Source: Gordius sp. MW1 (taxonomy: Eukaryota > Nematomorpha > Gordioida > Gordea > Gordiidae). Taken from it: 64,000 nt of DNA. Below are positions 8,939 to 23,030 of the stretch, one piece after another. The notes beneath the pieces are model-generated. The model saw nothing but the letters and a program-made list of their open reading frames with translations, did no database searches and was not told the origin of the DNA. The stretch lies in contig OZ038530.1 in the NCBI GenBank assembly GCA_964036665.1, positions 2,728,001 through 2,792,000 on the forward strand, given 5' to 3'. How positions within the stretch are numbered: position 1 is the stretch's first letter; each line of letters begins with the position of its first letter. The position numbers and the translations under genes were made by a program.

Positions 8939-11345
8939 CTGAAGTCAATCGAGGATAATAGGATTCTCAAATTGGCTTACTTTTATATATTTTTTTACGC
9001 TCTTTCACATAGAATCGAAAAAAATAAATCTTTTTACCTCAAAATTTTTCACATATTTTTCTTTCAACCGTATTCATCCTATGAAAGTTGTCGTTTTCAG
9101 ACGTGGTTTCCATGATAAAAAGTAAAAACTTATCAGAATCAGAGAACTATTACTTTGAAATCATGATCGCAAAGACCAGTTTTCAAAAATTAAGCAATCA
9201 CGTTGCGATACAACAAACTAATCGCAACAACAAAACCTTGTCTTTTGTCAAAATGATAGTTCTCGCATCTCAAAACTTCTTTTCGGAAATTAATCGAGGA
9301 TAATAGGATTCTTAAATTGGCTTACTTTTATATATTTTTTTACGCTCTTTCACATAGAATGGAAAAAAATAAATATTTTTACCTCAAAATTTTTCACATA
9401 TTTTTCTTTCAACCGTATTCATCCGATGAAAGTTGTCGTTTTCAGACCTGGTTTCCATGATAAAAAGTAAAAACTTATCAGAATCAGAGAACTATTACTT
9501 TGAAATCATGATCGCATAGACCAGTTTTCAAAAATTAAGCAATCACGTTGCGATACAACAAACTAATCGCAACAACAAAACCTTGTCTTTTGTCAAAATG
9601 ATAGTTCTCGCATCTTAAAACTTCTTTTCGGAAATCAATCGAGGATAATAGGATTCTCAAATTGGCTTACTTTTATATATTTTTTTACGCTCTTTCACAT
9701 AGAATGGAAAAAAATAAATATTTTTACCTCAAAATTTTTCACATATTTTTCTTTCAACCGTATTCATCCGATGAAAGTTGTCGTTTTCAGACGTGGTTTC
9801 CATGATAAAAAGTAAAAACTTATCAGAATCAGAGAACTATTACTTTGAAATCATGATCGCATAGAGCAGTTTTCAAAAGTTAAGCATTCACGTTGCGATA
9901 CAACAAACTAATCGCAACAATAAAACGTTGTCTTTAAAATGATAGTTCTCGCAGCTTAAAACCGCTTCTCTGAAGTCAATCGAGGATAATAGGATTCTCA
10001 AATTGGCTTACTTTTATATATTTTTTTACGCTCTTTCACATAGAATGGAAAAAAATAAATATTTTTACCTCAAAATTTTTCACATATTTTTCTTTCAACC
10101 GTATTCATCCTATGAAAGTTGTCGTTTTCAGACGTGGTTTCCATGATAAAAAGTAAAAACTTATCAGAATCAGAGAACTATTACTTTGAAATCATGATCG
10201 CAAAGACCAGTTTTCAAAAATTAAGCAATCACGTTGCGATACAACAAACTAATCGCAACAACAAAACCTTGTCTTTTGTCAAAATGATAGTTCTCGCATC
10301 TTAAAACTTCTTTTCGGAAATCAATCGAGGATAATAGGATTCTCAAATTGGCTTACTTCTATATATTTTTTTACACTCTTTCACATAGAATGGAAAAAAA
10401 TAAATATTTTTACCTCAAAATTTTTCACATATTTTTCTTTCAACCGTATTCATCCGATGAAAGTTGTCGTTTTCAGACGTGGTTTCCATGATAAAAAGTA
10501 AAAACTTATCAGAATCAGAGAACTATTACTTTGAAATCATGATCGCATAGACCAGTTTTTAAAAATTAAGCAATCACGTTGCGACACAACAAACTAATCG
10601 CAACAACAAAACCTTGTCTTTTGTCAAAATGATAGTTCTCGCAGCTTAAAACTTATTTTCGGAAGTCAATCCAGGATAATAGGATTCTCAAATTGGCTTA
10701 CTTTTATATATTTTTTTACGCTCTTTCACATAGAATGGAAAAAAATAAATATTTTTACCTCAAAATTTTTCACATATTTTTCTTTCAACCGTATTCATCC
10801 GATGAAAGTTGTCGTTTTCAGACGTGGTTTCCATGATAAAAAGTAAAAACTTATTAGAATCAGAGAACTATTACTTTGAAATCATGATCGCATAGACCAG
10901 TTTTTAAAAATTAAGCAATCACGTTGCGACACAACAAACTAATCGCAACAACAAAACCTTGTCTTTTGTCAAAATGATAGTTCTCGCAGCTTAAAACTTA
11001 TTTTCGGAAGTCAATCCAGGATAATAGGATTCTCAAATTGGCTTACTTTTATATATTTTTTTACGCTCTTTCACATAGAATCGAAAAAAATAAATCTTTT
11101 TACCTCAAAATTTTTCACATTTTTTTCTTTCAACCGTAATCATCCGATGAAAGTTGTCGTTTCCAGACGTGGTTTCCATGATAAAAAGTAAAAATTTATC
11201 AGAATCAGAGAACTATTACTTTGAAATCATGATCGCATAGAGCAGTTTTCAAAAGTTAAGCATTCACGTTGCGATACAACAAACTAATCGCAACAATAAA
11301 ACGTTGTCTTTAAAATGATAGTTCTCGCAGCTTAAAACCGCTTCT
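8939..11345 (+). repeat. HOR unit 5: 7-mer A'-B'-C'-D-E-F-G, 2407 bp
   Basis: Monomers start at 8939, 9284, 9629, 9970, 10315, 10660 and 11005. The D-E-F-G half matches unit 1 apart from small changes such as CTTCTATAT in E and CGTAATCATCC in G. The first half is the A'-B'-C' version also seen in unit 3. Confidence 0.92.
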
Positions 11346-14300
11346 CTGAAGTCAATCGAGGATAATAGGATTCTCAAATTGGCTTACTTTTATATATTTT
11401 TTTACGCTCTTTCACATAGAATCGAAAAAAATAAATCTTTTTACCTCAAAATTTTTCACATATTTTTCTTTCAACCGTATTCATCCTATGAAAGTTGTCG
11501 TTTTCAGACGTGGTTTCCATGATAAAAAGTAAAAACTTATCAGAATCAGAGAACTATTACTTTGAAATCATGATCGCAAAGACCAGTTTTCAAAAATTAA
11601 GCAATCACGTTGCGATACAACAAACTAATCGCAACAACAAAACCTTGTCTTTTGTCAAAATGATAGTTCTCGCATCTTAAAACTTCTTTACGGAAATCAA
11701 TCGAGGATAATAGGATTCTCAAATTGGCTTGCTTTTATATATTTTTTTACGCTCTTTCACATAGAATGGAAAAAAATAAATATTTTTACCTCAAAAATTT
11801 TCACATATTTTTCTTTCAACCGTATTCATCCGATGATAGTTGTCGTTTTCAGACCTGGTTTCCATGATAAAAAGTAGAAACTTATCAGAATCAGAGAACT
11901 ATTACTTTGAAATCATGATCGCATAGACCAGTTTTCAAAAATTAAGCAATCACGTTGCGATACAACAAACTAATCGCAACAACAAAACCTTGTCTTTTGT
12001 CAAAATGATAGTTCTCGCATCTTAAAACTTCTTTTCGGAAATCAATCGAGGATAATAGGATTCTCAAATTGGCTTACTTTTATATATTTTTTTACGCTCT
12101 TTCACATAGAATGGAAAAAAATAAATATTTTTACCTCAAAATTTTTCACATATTTTTCTTTCAACCGTATTCATCCGATGAAAGTTGTCGTTTTCAGACG
12201 TGGTTTCCATGATAAAAAGTAAAAACTTATCAGAATCAGAGAACTATTACTTTGAAATCATGATCGCATAGACCAGTTTTCAAAAATTAAGCAATCACGT
12301 TGCGATACAACAAACGAATCGCAACAATAAAACGTTGTCTTTAAAATGATAGTTCTCGCGGCTTAAAACCGCTTCTCTGAAGTCAATCGAGGATAATAGG
12401 ATTCTCAAATTGGCTTACTTTTATATATTTTTTTACGCTCTTTCACATAGAATGGAAAAAAATAAATATTTTTACCTCAAAATTTTTCACATATTTTTCT
12501 TTCAACCGTATTCATCCTATGAAAGTTGTCGTTTTCAGACGTGGTTTCCATGATAAAAAGTAAAAACTTATCAGAATCAGAGAACTATTACTTTGAAATC
12601 ATGATCGCAAAGACCAGTTTTCAAAAATTAAGCAATCACGTTGCGATACAACAAACTAATCGCAACAACAAAACCTTGTCTTTTGTCAAAATGATAGTTC
12701 TCGCATCTTAAAACTTCTTTACGGAAATCAATCGAGGATAATAGGATTCTCAAATTGGCTTGCTTTTATATATTTTTTTACGCTCTTTCACATAGAATGG
12801 AAAAAAATAAATATTTTTACCTCAAAAATTTTCACATATTTTTCTTTCAACCGTATTCATCCGATGATAGTTGTCGTTTTCAGACCTGGTTTCCATGATA
12901 AAAAGTAGAAACTTATCAGAATCAGAGAACTATTACTTTGAAATCATGATCGCATAGACCAGTTTTCAAAAATTAAGCAATCACGTTGCGATACAACAAA
13001 CTAATCGCAACAACAAAACCTTGTCTTTTGTCAAAATGATAGTTCTCGCATCTTAAAACTTCTTTTCGGAAATCAATCGAGGATAATAGGATTCTCAAAT
13101 TGGCTTACTTTTATATATTTTTTTACGCTCTTTCACATAGAATGGAAAAAAATAAATATTTTTACCTCAAAATTTTTCACATATTTTTCTTTCAACCGTA
13201 TTCATCCGATGAAAGTTGTCGTTTTCAGACGTGGTTTCCATGATAAAAAGTAAAAACTTATCAGAATCAGAGAACTATTACTTTGAAATCATGATCGCAT
13301 AGACCAGTTTTCAAAAATTAAGCAATCACGTTGCGATACAACAAACGAATCGCAACAATAAAACGTTGTCTTTAAAATGATAGTTCTCGCGGCTTAAAAC
13401 CGCTTCTCTGAAGTCAATCGAGGATAATAGGATTCTCAAATTGGCTTACTTTTATATATTTTTTTACGCTCTTTCACATAGAATGGAAAAAAATAAATAT
13501 TTTTACCTCAAAATTTTTCACATATTTTTCTTTCAACCGTATTCATCCTATGAAAGTTGTCGTTTTCAGACGTGGTTTCCATGATAAAAAGTAAAAACTT
13601 ATCAGAATCAGAGAACTATTACTTTGAAATCATGATCGCAAAGACCAGTTTTCAAAAATTAAGCAATCACGTTGCGATACAACAAACTAATCGCAACAAC
13701 AAAACCTTGTCTTTTGTCAAAATGATAGTTCTCGCATCTTAAAACTTCTTTTCGGAAATCAATCGAGGATAATAGGATTCTCAAATTGGCTTACTTTTAT
13801 ATATTTTTTTACACTCTTTCACATAGAATGGAAAAAAATAAATATTTTTACCTCAAAATTTTTCACATATTTTTCTTTCAACCGTATTCATCCGATGAAA
13901 GTTGTCGTTTTCAGACGTGGTTTCCATGATAAAAAGTAAAAACTTATCAGAATCAGAGAACTATTACTTTGAAATCATGATCGCATAGACCAGTTTTTAA
14001 AAATTAAGCAATCACGTTGCGACACAACAAACTAATCGCAACAACAAAACCTTGTCTTTTGTCAAAATGATAGTTCTCGCAGCTTAAAACTTATTTTCGG
14101 AAGTCAATCCAGGATAATAGGATTCTCAAATTGGCTTACTTTTATATATTTTTTTACGCTCTTTCACATAGAATGGAAAAAAATAAATATTTTTACCTCA
14201 AAATTTTTCACATATTTTTCTTTCAACCGTATTCATCCGATGAAAGTTGTCGTTTTCAGACGTGGTTTCCATGATAAAAAGTAAAAACTTATTAGAATCA

Positions 14301-14783
14301 GAGAACTATTACTTTGAAATCATGATCGCATAGACCAGTTTTTAAAAATTAAGCAATCACGTTGCGACACAACAAACTAATCGCAACAACAAAACCTTGT
14401 CTTTTGTCAAAATGATAGTTCTCGCAGCTTAAAACTTATTTTCGGCAGTCAATCCAGGATAATAGGATTCTCAAATTGGCTTACTTTTATATATTTTTTT
14501 ACGCTCTTTCACATAGAATCGAAAAAAATAAATCTTTTTACCTCAAAATTTTTCACATTTTTTTCTTTCAACCGTATCTATCCGATGAAAGTTGTCGTTT
14601 CCAGACGTGGTTTCCATGATAAAAAGTAAAAATTTATCAGAATCAGAGAACTATTACTTTGAAATCATGATCGCATAGAGCAGTTTTCAAAAGTTAAGCA
14701 TTCACGTTGCGATACAACAAACTAATCGCAACAATAAAACGTTGTTTTTAAAATGATAGTTCTCGCAGCTTAAAACCGCTTCT
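11346..14783 (+). repeat. HOR unit 6: 10-mer with a doubled 3-mer, 3438 bp
   Basis: Monomers start at 11346 (A), 11691 (B), 12036 (C), 12377 (D/A), 12722 (B), 13067 (C), 13408 (D), 13753 (E), 14098 (F) and 14443 (G). It equals the 7-mer plus an extra 1031-bp 3-mer. The 12377 monomer starts as D (AATGG) but ends CTTTACGG like A and is followed by B, so it marks the crossover. Confidence 0.92.
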
Positions 14784-17190
14784 CTGAAGTCAATCGAGGA
14801 TAATAGGATTCTCAAATTGGCTTACTTTTATATATTTTTTTACGCTCTTTCACATAGAATCGAAAAAAATAAATCTTTTTACCTCAAAATTTTTCACATA
14901 TTTTTCTTTCAACCGTATTCATCCTATGAAAGTTGTCGTTTTCAGACGTGGTTTCCATGATAAAAAGTAAAAACTTATCAGAATCAGAGAACTATTACTT
15001 TGAAATCATGATCGCAAAGACCAGTTTTCAAAAATTAAGCAATCACGTTGCGATACAACAAACTAATCGCAACAACAAAACCTTGTCTTTTGTCAAAATG
15101 ATAGTTCTCGCATCTCAAAACTTCTTTTCGGAAATTAATCGAGGATAATAGGATTCTTAAATTGGCTTACTTTTATATATTTTTTTACGCTCTTTCACAT
15201 AGAATGGAAAAAAATAAATATTTTTACCTCAAAATTTTTCACATATTTTTCTTTCAACCGTATTCATCCGATGAAAGTTGTCGTTTTCAGACCTGGTTTC
15301 CATGATAAAAAGTAAAAACTTATCAGAATCAGAGAACTATTACTTTGAAATCATGATCGCATAGACCAGTTTTCAAAAATTAAGCAATCACGTTGCGATA
15401 CAACAAACTAATCGCAACAACAAAACCTTGTCTTTTGTCAAAATGATAGTTCTCGCATCTTAAAACTTCTTTTCGGAAATCAATCGAGGATAATAGGATT
15501 CTCAAATTGGCTTACTTTTATATATTTTTTTACGCTCTTTCACATAGAATGGAAAAAAATAAATATTTTTACCTCAAAATTTTTCACATATTTTTCTTTC
15601 AACCGTATTCATCCGATGAAAGTTGTCGTTTTCAGACGTGGTTTCCATGATAAAAAGTAAAAACTTATCAGAATCAGAGAACTATTACTTTGAAATCATG
15701 ATCGCATAGAGCAGTTTTCAAAAGTTAAGCATTCACGTTGCGATACAACAAACTAATCGCAACAATAAAACGTTGTCTTTAAAATGATAGTTCTCGCAGC
15801 TTAAAACCGCTTCTCTGAAGTCAATCGAGGATAATAGGATTCTCAAATTGGCTTACTTTTATATATTTTTTTACGCTCTTTCACATAGAATGGAAAAAAA
15901 TAAATATTTTTACCTCAAAATTTTTCACATATTTTTCTTTCAACCGTATTCATCCTATGAAAGTTGTCGTTTTCAGACGTGGTTTCCATGATAAAAAGTA
16001 AAAACTTATCAGAATCAGAGAACTATTACTTTGAAATCATGATCGCAAAGACCAGTTTTCAAAAATTAAGCAATCACGTTGCGATACAACAAACTAATCG
16101 CAACAACAAAACCTTGTCTTTTGTCAAAATGATAGTTCTCGCATCTTAAAACTTCTTTTCGGAAATCAATCGAGGATAATAGGATTCTCAAATTGGCTTA
16201 CTTCTATATATTTTTTTACACTCTTTCACATAGAATGGAAAAAAATAAATATTTTTACCTCAAAATTTTTCACATATTTTTCTTTCAACCGTATTCATCC
16301 GATGAAAGTTGTCGTTTTCAGACGTGGTTTCCATGATAAAAAGTAAAAACTTATCAGAATCAGAGAACTATTACTTTGAAATCATGATCGCATAGACCAG
16401 TTTTTAAAAATTAAGCAATCACGTTGCGACACAACAAACTAATCGCAACAACAAAACCTTGTCTTTTGTCAAAATGATAGTTCTCGCAGCTTAAAACTTA
16501 TTTTCGGAAGTCAATCCAGGATAATAGGATTCTCAAATTGGCTTACTTTTATATATTTTTTTACGCTCTTTCACATAGAATGGAAAAAAATAAATATTTT
16601 TACCTCAAAATTTTTCACATATTTTTCTTTCAACCGTATTCATCCGATGAAAGTTGTCGTTTTCAGACGTGGTTTCCATGATAAAAAGTAAAAACTTATT
16701 AGAATCAGAGAACTATTACTTTGAAATCATGATCGCATAGACCAGTTTTTAAAAATTAAGCAATCACGTTGCGACACAACAAACTAATCGCAACAACAAA
16801 ACCTTGTCTTTTGTCAAAATGATAGTTCTCGCAGCTTAAAACTTATTTTCGGAAGTCAATCCAGGATAATAGGATTCTCAAATTGGCTTACTTTTATATA
16901 TTTTTTTACGCTCTTTCACATAGAATCGAAAAAAATAAATCTTTTTACCTCAAAATTTTTCACATTTTTTTCTTTCAACCGTATCTATCCGATGAAAGTT
17001 GTCGTTTCCAGACGTGGTTTCCATGATAAAAAGTAAAAATTTATCAGAATCAGAGAACTATTACTTTGAAATCATGATCGCATAGAGCAGTTTTCAAAAG
17101 TTAAGCATTCACGTTGCGATACAACAAACTAATCGCAACAATAAAACGTTGTTTTTAAAATGATAGTTCTCGCAGCTTAAAACCGCTTCT
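14784..17190 (+). repeat. HOR unit 7: 7-mer A'-B'-C'-D-E-F-G, 2407 bp
   Basis: Monomers start at 14784, 15129, 15474, 15815, 16160, 16505 and 16850. The layout is that of unit 5, and the E copy also shares CTTCTATAT with unit 5, so these two units are closely related although unit 6 lies between them. Confidence 0.92.
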
Positions 17191-19937
17191 CTGAAGTCAA
17201 TCGAGGATAATAGGATTCTCAAATTGGCTTACTTTTATATATTTTTTTACGCTCTTTCACATAGAATCGAAAAAAATAAATCTTTTTACCTCAAAATTTT
17301 TCACATATTTTTCTTTCAACCGTATTCATCCTATGAAAGTTGTCGTTTTCAAACGTGGTTTCCATGATAAAAAGTAAAAACTTATCAGAATCAGAGAACT
17401 ATTACTTTGAAATCATGATCGCAAAGACCAGTTTTCAAAAATTAAGCAATCACGTTGCGATACAACAAACTAATCGCAACAACAAAACCTTGTCTTTTGT
17501 CAAAATGATAGTTCTCGCATCTCAAAACTTCTTTTCGGAAATCAATCGAGGATAATAGGATTCTTAAATTGGCTTACTTTTATATATTTTTTTACGCTCT
17601 TTCACATAGAATGGAAAAAAATAAATATTTTTACCTCAAAATTTTTCACATATTTTTCTTTCAACCGTATTCATCCGATGAAAGTTGTCGTTTTCAGACC
17701 TGGTTTCCATGATAAAAAGTAAAAACTTATCAGAATCAGAGAACTATTACTTTGAAATCATGATCGCATAGACCAGTTTTCAAAAATTAAGCAATCACGT
17801 TGCGATACAACAAACTAATCGCAACAACAAAACCTTGTCTTTTGTCAAAATGATAGTTCTCGCATCTTAAAACTTCTTTTCGGAAATAAATCGAGGATAA
17901 TAGGATTCTCAAATTGGCTTACTTTTATATATTTTTTTACGCTCTTTCACATAGAATGGAAAAAAATAAATATTTTTACCTCAAAATTTTTCACATATTT
18001 TTCTTTCAACCGTATTCATCCGATGAAAGTTGTCGTTTTCAGACGTGGTTTCCATGATAAAAAGTAAAAACTTATCAGAATCAGAGAACTATTACTTTGA
18101 AATCATGATCGCATAGACCAGTTTTCAAAAATTAAGCAATCACGTTGCGATACAACAAACTAATCGCAACAACAAAACCTTGTCTTTTGTCAAAATGATA
18201 GTTCTCGCATCTTAAAACTTCTTTTCGGAAATCAATCGAGGATAATAGGATTCTCAAATTGGCTTACTTTTATATATTTTTTTACGCTCTTTCACATAGA
18301 ATGGAAAAAAATAAATATTTTTACCTCAAAATTTTTCACATATTTTTCTTTCAACCGTATTCATCCGATGAAAGTTGTCGTTTTCAGACGTGGTTTCCAT
18401 GATAAAAAGTAAAAACTTATCAAGAGAACTATTACTTTGAAATCATGATCGCATAGAGCAGTTTTCAAAAGTTAAGCATTCACGTTGCGATACAACAAAC
18501 TAATCGCAACAATAAAACGTTGTCTTTAAAATGATAGTTCTCGCAGCTTAAAACCGCTTCTCTGAAGTCAATCGAGGATAATAGGATTCTCAAATTGGCT
18601 TACTTTTATATATTTTTTTACGCTCTTTCACATAGAATGGAAAAAAATAAATATTTTTACCTCAAAATTTTTCACATATTTTTCTTTCAACCGTATTCAT
18701 CCTATGAAAGTTGTCGTTTTCAGACGTGGTTTCCATGATAAAAAGTAAAAACTTATCAGAATCAGAGAACTATTACTTTGAAATCATGATCGCAAAGACC
18801 AGTTTTCAAAAATTAAGCAATCACGTTGCGATACAACAAACTAATCGCAACAACAAAACCTTGCCTTTTGTCAAAATGATAGTTCTCGCATCTTAAAACT
18901 TCTTTTCGGAAATCAATCGAGGATAATAGGATTCTCAAATTGGCTTACTTTTATATATTTTTTTACACTCTTTCACATAGAATGGAAAAAAATAAATATT
19001 TTTACCTCAAAATTTTTCACATATTTTTCTTTCAACCGTATTCATCCGATGAAAGTTGTCGTTTTCAGACGTGGTTTCCATGATAAAAAGTAAAAACTTA
19101 TCAGAATCAGAGAACTATTACTTTGAAATCATGATCGCATAGACCAGTTTTTAAAAATTAAGCAATCACGTTGCGACACAACAAACTAATCGCAACAACA
19201 AAACCTTGTCTTTTGTCAAAATGATAGTTCTCGCAGCTTAAAACTTATTTTCGGAAGTCAATCCAGGATAATAGGATTCTCAAATTGGCTTACTTTTATA
19301 TATTTTTTTACGCTCTTTCACATAGAATGGAAAAAAATAAATATTTTTACCTCAAAATTTTTCACATATTTTTCTTTCAACCGTATTCATCCGATGAAAG
19401 TTGTCGTTTTCAGACGTGGTTTCCATGATAAAAAGTAAAAACTTATCAGAATCAGAGAACTATTACTTTGAAATCATGATCGCATAGACCAGTTTTTAAA
19501 AATTAAGCAATCACGTTGCGACACAACAAACTAATCGCAACAACAAAACCTTGTCTTTTGTCAAAATGATAGTTCTCGCAGCTTAAAACTTATTTTCGGA
19601 AGTCAATCCAGGATAATAGGATTCTCAAATTGGCTTACTTTTATATATTTTTTTACGCTCTTTCACATAGAATCGAAAAAAATAAATCTTTTTACCTCAA
19701 AATTTTTCACATTTTTTTCTTTCAACCGTATCTATCCGATGAAAGTTGTCGTTTCCAGACGTGGTTTCCATGATAAAAAGTAAAAATTTATCAGAATCAG
19801 AGAACTATTACTTTGAAATCATGATCGCATAGAGAAGTTTTCAAAAGTTAAGCATTCACGTTGCGATACAACAAACTAATCGCAACAATAAAACGTTGTC
19901 TTTAAAATGATAGTTCTCGCAGCTTAAAACCGCTTCT
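17191..19937 (+). repeat. HOR unit 8: 8-mer, 2747 bp
   Basis: Monomers start at 17191 (A', with private TCAAACGTGG), 17536 (B'), 17881 (X), 18226 (C', 336 bp), 18562 (D), 18907 (E), 19252 (F') and 19597 (G). An X monomer is added to the 7-mer plan. The 18226 copy has a 5-bp deletion leaving CTTATCAAGAGAAC, beside a TCAGA direct repeat. The D copy has CTTGCCTTTTG. Confidence 0.9.
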
Positions 19938-20968
19938 CTGAAGTCAATCGAGGATAATAGGATTCTCAAATTGGCTTACTTTTATATATTTTTTTACGCT
20001 CTTTCACATAGAATGGAAAAAAATAAATATTTTTACCTCAAAATTTTTCACATATTTTTCTTTCAACCGTATTCATCCTATGAAAGTTGTCGTTTTCAGA
20101 CGTGGTTTCCATGATAAAAAGTAAAAACTTATCAGAATCAGAGAACTATTACTTTGAAATCATGATCGCAAAGACCAGTTTTCAAAAATTAAGCAATCAC
20201 GTTGCGATACAACAAACTAATCGCAACAACAAAACCTTGTCTTTTGTCAAAATGATAGTTCTCGCATCTTAAAACTTCTTTTCGGAAATCAATCGAGGAT
20301 AATAGGATTCTCAAATTGGCTTACTTTTATATATTTTTTTACGCTCTTTCACATAGAATGGAAAAAAATAAATATTTTTACCTCAAAATTTTTCACATAT
20401 TTTTCTTTCAACCGTATTCATCCGATGAAAGTTGTCGTTTTCAGACGTGGTTTCCATGATAAAAAGTAAAAACTTATCAGAATCAGAGAACTATTACTTT
20501 GAAATCATGATCGCATAGACCAGTTTTCAAAAATTAAGCAATCACGTTGCGACACAACAAACTAATCGCAACAACAAAACCTTGTCTTTTGTCAAAATGA
20601 TAGTTCTCGCAGCTTAAAACTTATTTTCGGAAGTCAATCCAGGATAATAGGATTCTCAAATTGGCTTACTTTTATATATTTTTTCACGCTCTTTCACATA
20701 GAATCGAAAAAAATAAATCTTTTTACCTCAAAATTTTTCACATTTTTTTCTTTCAACCGTATCTATCCGATGAAAGTTGTCGTTTCCAGACGTGGTTTCC
20801 ATGATAAAAAGTAAAAATTTATCAGAATCAGAGAACTATTACTTTGAAATCATGATCGCATAGAGCAGTTTTCAAAAGTTAAGCATTCACGTTGCGATAC
20901 AACAAACTAATCGCAACAATAAAACGTTGTTTTTAAAATGATAGTTCTCGCAGCTTAAAACCGCTTCT
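19938..20968 (+). repeat. HOR block: 3-mer D-X/E-G, 1031 bp
   Basis: Monomers start at 19938 (D), 20283 (X/E hybrid) and 20628 (G). The 20283 copy has TTTTCAAAAATT as in X but GCGACAC and CTTATTTTC as in E. The G copy has a private TTTTTTCACGCTC. Confidence 0.9.
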
Positions 20969-23030
20969 CTGAAGTCAATCGAGGATAATAGGATTCTCAA
21001 ATTGGCTTACTTTTATATATTTTTTTACGCTCTTTCACATAGAATCGAAAAAAATAAATCTTTTTACCTCAAAATTTTTCACATATTTTTCTTTCAACCG
21101 TATTCATCCTATGAAAGTTGTCGTTTTCAGACGTGGTTTCCATGATAAAAAGTAAAAACTTATCAGAATCAGAGAACTATTACTTTGAAATCATGATCGC
21201 AAAGACCAGTTTTCAAAAATTAAGCAATCACGTTGCGATACAACAAACTAATCGCAACAACAAAACCTTGTCTTTTGTCAAAATGATAGTTCTCGCATCT
21301 TAAAACTTCTTTTCGGAAATCAATCGAGGATAATAGGATTCTTAAATTGGCTTACTTTTATATATTTTTTTACGCTCTTTCACATAGAATGGAAAAAAAT
21401 AAATATTTTTACCTCAAAATTTTTCACATATTTTTCTTTCAACCGTATTCATCCGATGAAAGTTGTCGTTTTCAGACCTGGTTTCCATGATAAAAAGTAA
21501 AAACTTATCAGAATCAGAGAACTATTACTTTGAAATCATGATCGCATAGACCAGTTTTCAAAAATTAAGCAATCACGTTGCGATACAACAAACTAATCGC
21601 AACAACAAAACCTTGTCTTTTGTCAAAATGATAGTTCTCGCATCTTAAAACTTCTTTTCGGAAATCAATCGAGGATAATAGGATTCTCAAATTGGCTTAC
21701 TTTTATATATTTTTTTACGCTCTTTCACATAGAATGGAAAAAAATAAATATTTTTACCTCAAAATTTTTCACATATTTTTCTTTCAACCGTATTCATCCG
21801 ATGAAAGTTGTCGTTTTCAGACGTGGTTTCCATGATAAAAAGTAAAAACTTATCAGAATCAGAGAACTATTACTTTGAAATCATGATCGCATAGACCAGT
21901 TTTCAAAAATTAAGCAATCACGTTGCGATACAACAAACTAATCGCAACAACAAAACCTTGTCTTTTGTCAAAATGATAGTTCTCGCATCTTAAAACTTCT
22001 TTTCGAAAATCAATCGAGGATAATAGGATTCTCAAATTGGCTTACTTTTATATATTTTTTTACGCTCTTTCACATAGAATGGAAAAAAATAAATATTTTT
22101 ACCTCAAAATTTTTCACATATTTTTCTTTCAACCGTATTCATCCGATGAAAGTTGTCGTTTTCAGACGTGGTTTCCATGATAAAAAGTAAAAACTTATCA
22201 GAATCAGAGAACTATTACTTTGAAATCATGATCGCATAGAGCAGTTTTCAAAAGTTAAGCATTCACGTTGCGATACAACAAACTAATCGCAACAATAAAA
22301 CGTTGTCTTTAAAATGATAGTTCTCGCAGCTTAAAACCGCTTCTCTGAAGTCAATCGAGGATAATAGGATTCTCAAATTGGCTTACTTTTATATATTTTT
22401 TTACGCTCTTTCACATAGAATGGAAAAAAATAAATATTTTTACCTCAAAATTTTTCACATATTTTTCTTTCAACCGTATTCATCCGATGAAAGTTGTCGT
22501 TTTCAGACGTGGTTTCCATGATAAAAAGTAAAAACTTATCAGAATCAGAGAACTATTACTTTGAAATCATGATCGCATAGACCAGTTTTTAAAAATTAAG
22601 CAATCACGTTGCGACACAACAAACTAATCGCAACAACAAAACCTTGTCTTTTGTCAAAATGATAGTTCTCGCAGCTTAAAACTTATTTTCGGAAGTCAAT
22701 CCAGGATAATAGGATTCTCAAATTGGCTTACTTTTATATATTTTTTTACGCTCTTTCACATAGAATCGAAAAAAATAAATCTTTTTACCTCAAAATTTTT
22801 CACATTTTTTTCTTTCAACCGTATCTATCCGATGAAAGTTGTCGTTTCCAGACGTGGTTTCCATGATAAAAAGTAAAAATTTATCAGAATCAGAGACTTA
22901 TTACTTTGAAATCATGATCGCATAGAGCAGTTTTCAAAAGTTAAGCATTCACGTTGCGATACAACAAACTAATCGCAACAATAAAACGTTGTTTTTAAAA
23001 TGATAGTTCTCGCAGCTTAAAACCGCTTCT
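20969..23030 (+). repeat. HOR block: 6-mer A-B'-X-C'-D/E-G, 2062 bp
   Basis: Monomers start at 20969, 21314, 21659, 22004, 22345 and 22690. The D/E hybrid at 22345 resembles that of unit 3 but has CCGATG, so it is not a simple copy of it. The G copy has AGAGACTTATTAC near 22893, which damages the outer dyad. Confidence 0.9.
21659..22003 (+). repeat. Satellite monomer type X (plain, reference copy)
   Basis: This 345-bp monomer has the majority base at nearly every diagnostic site: CGGAAATC, AATGG, GATGAAAG, ACGTGG, GCATAGACC, CAGTTTTCAAAAATT, GCGATAC and CATCTTAAAAC. Copies before G or G' have CAGCTTAAAACTTATTTTC at the end instead. It is the common filler in the 5-monomer units. Confidence 0.88.
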
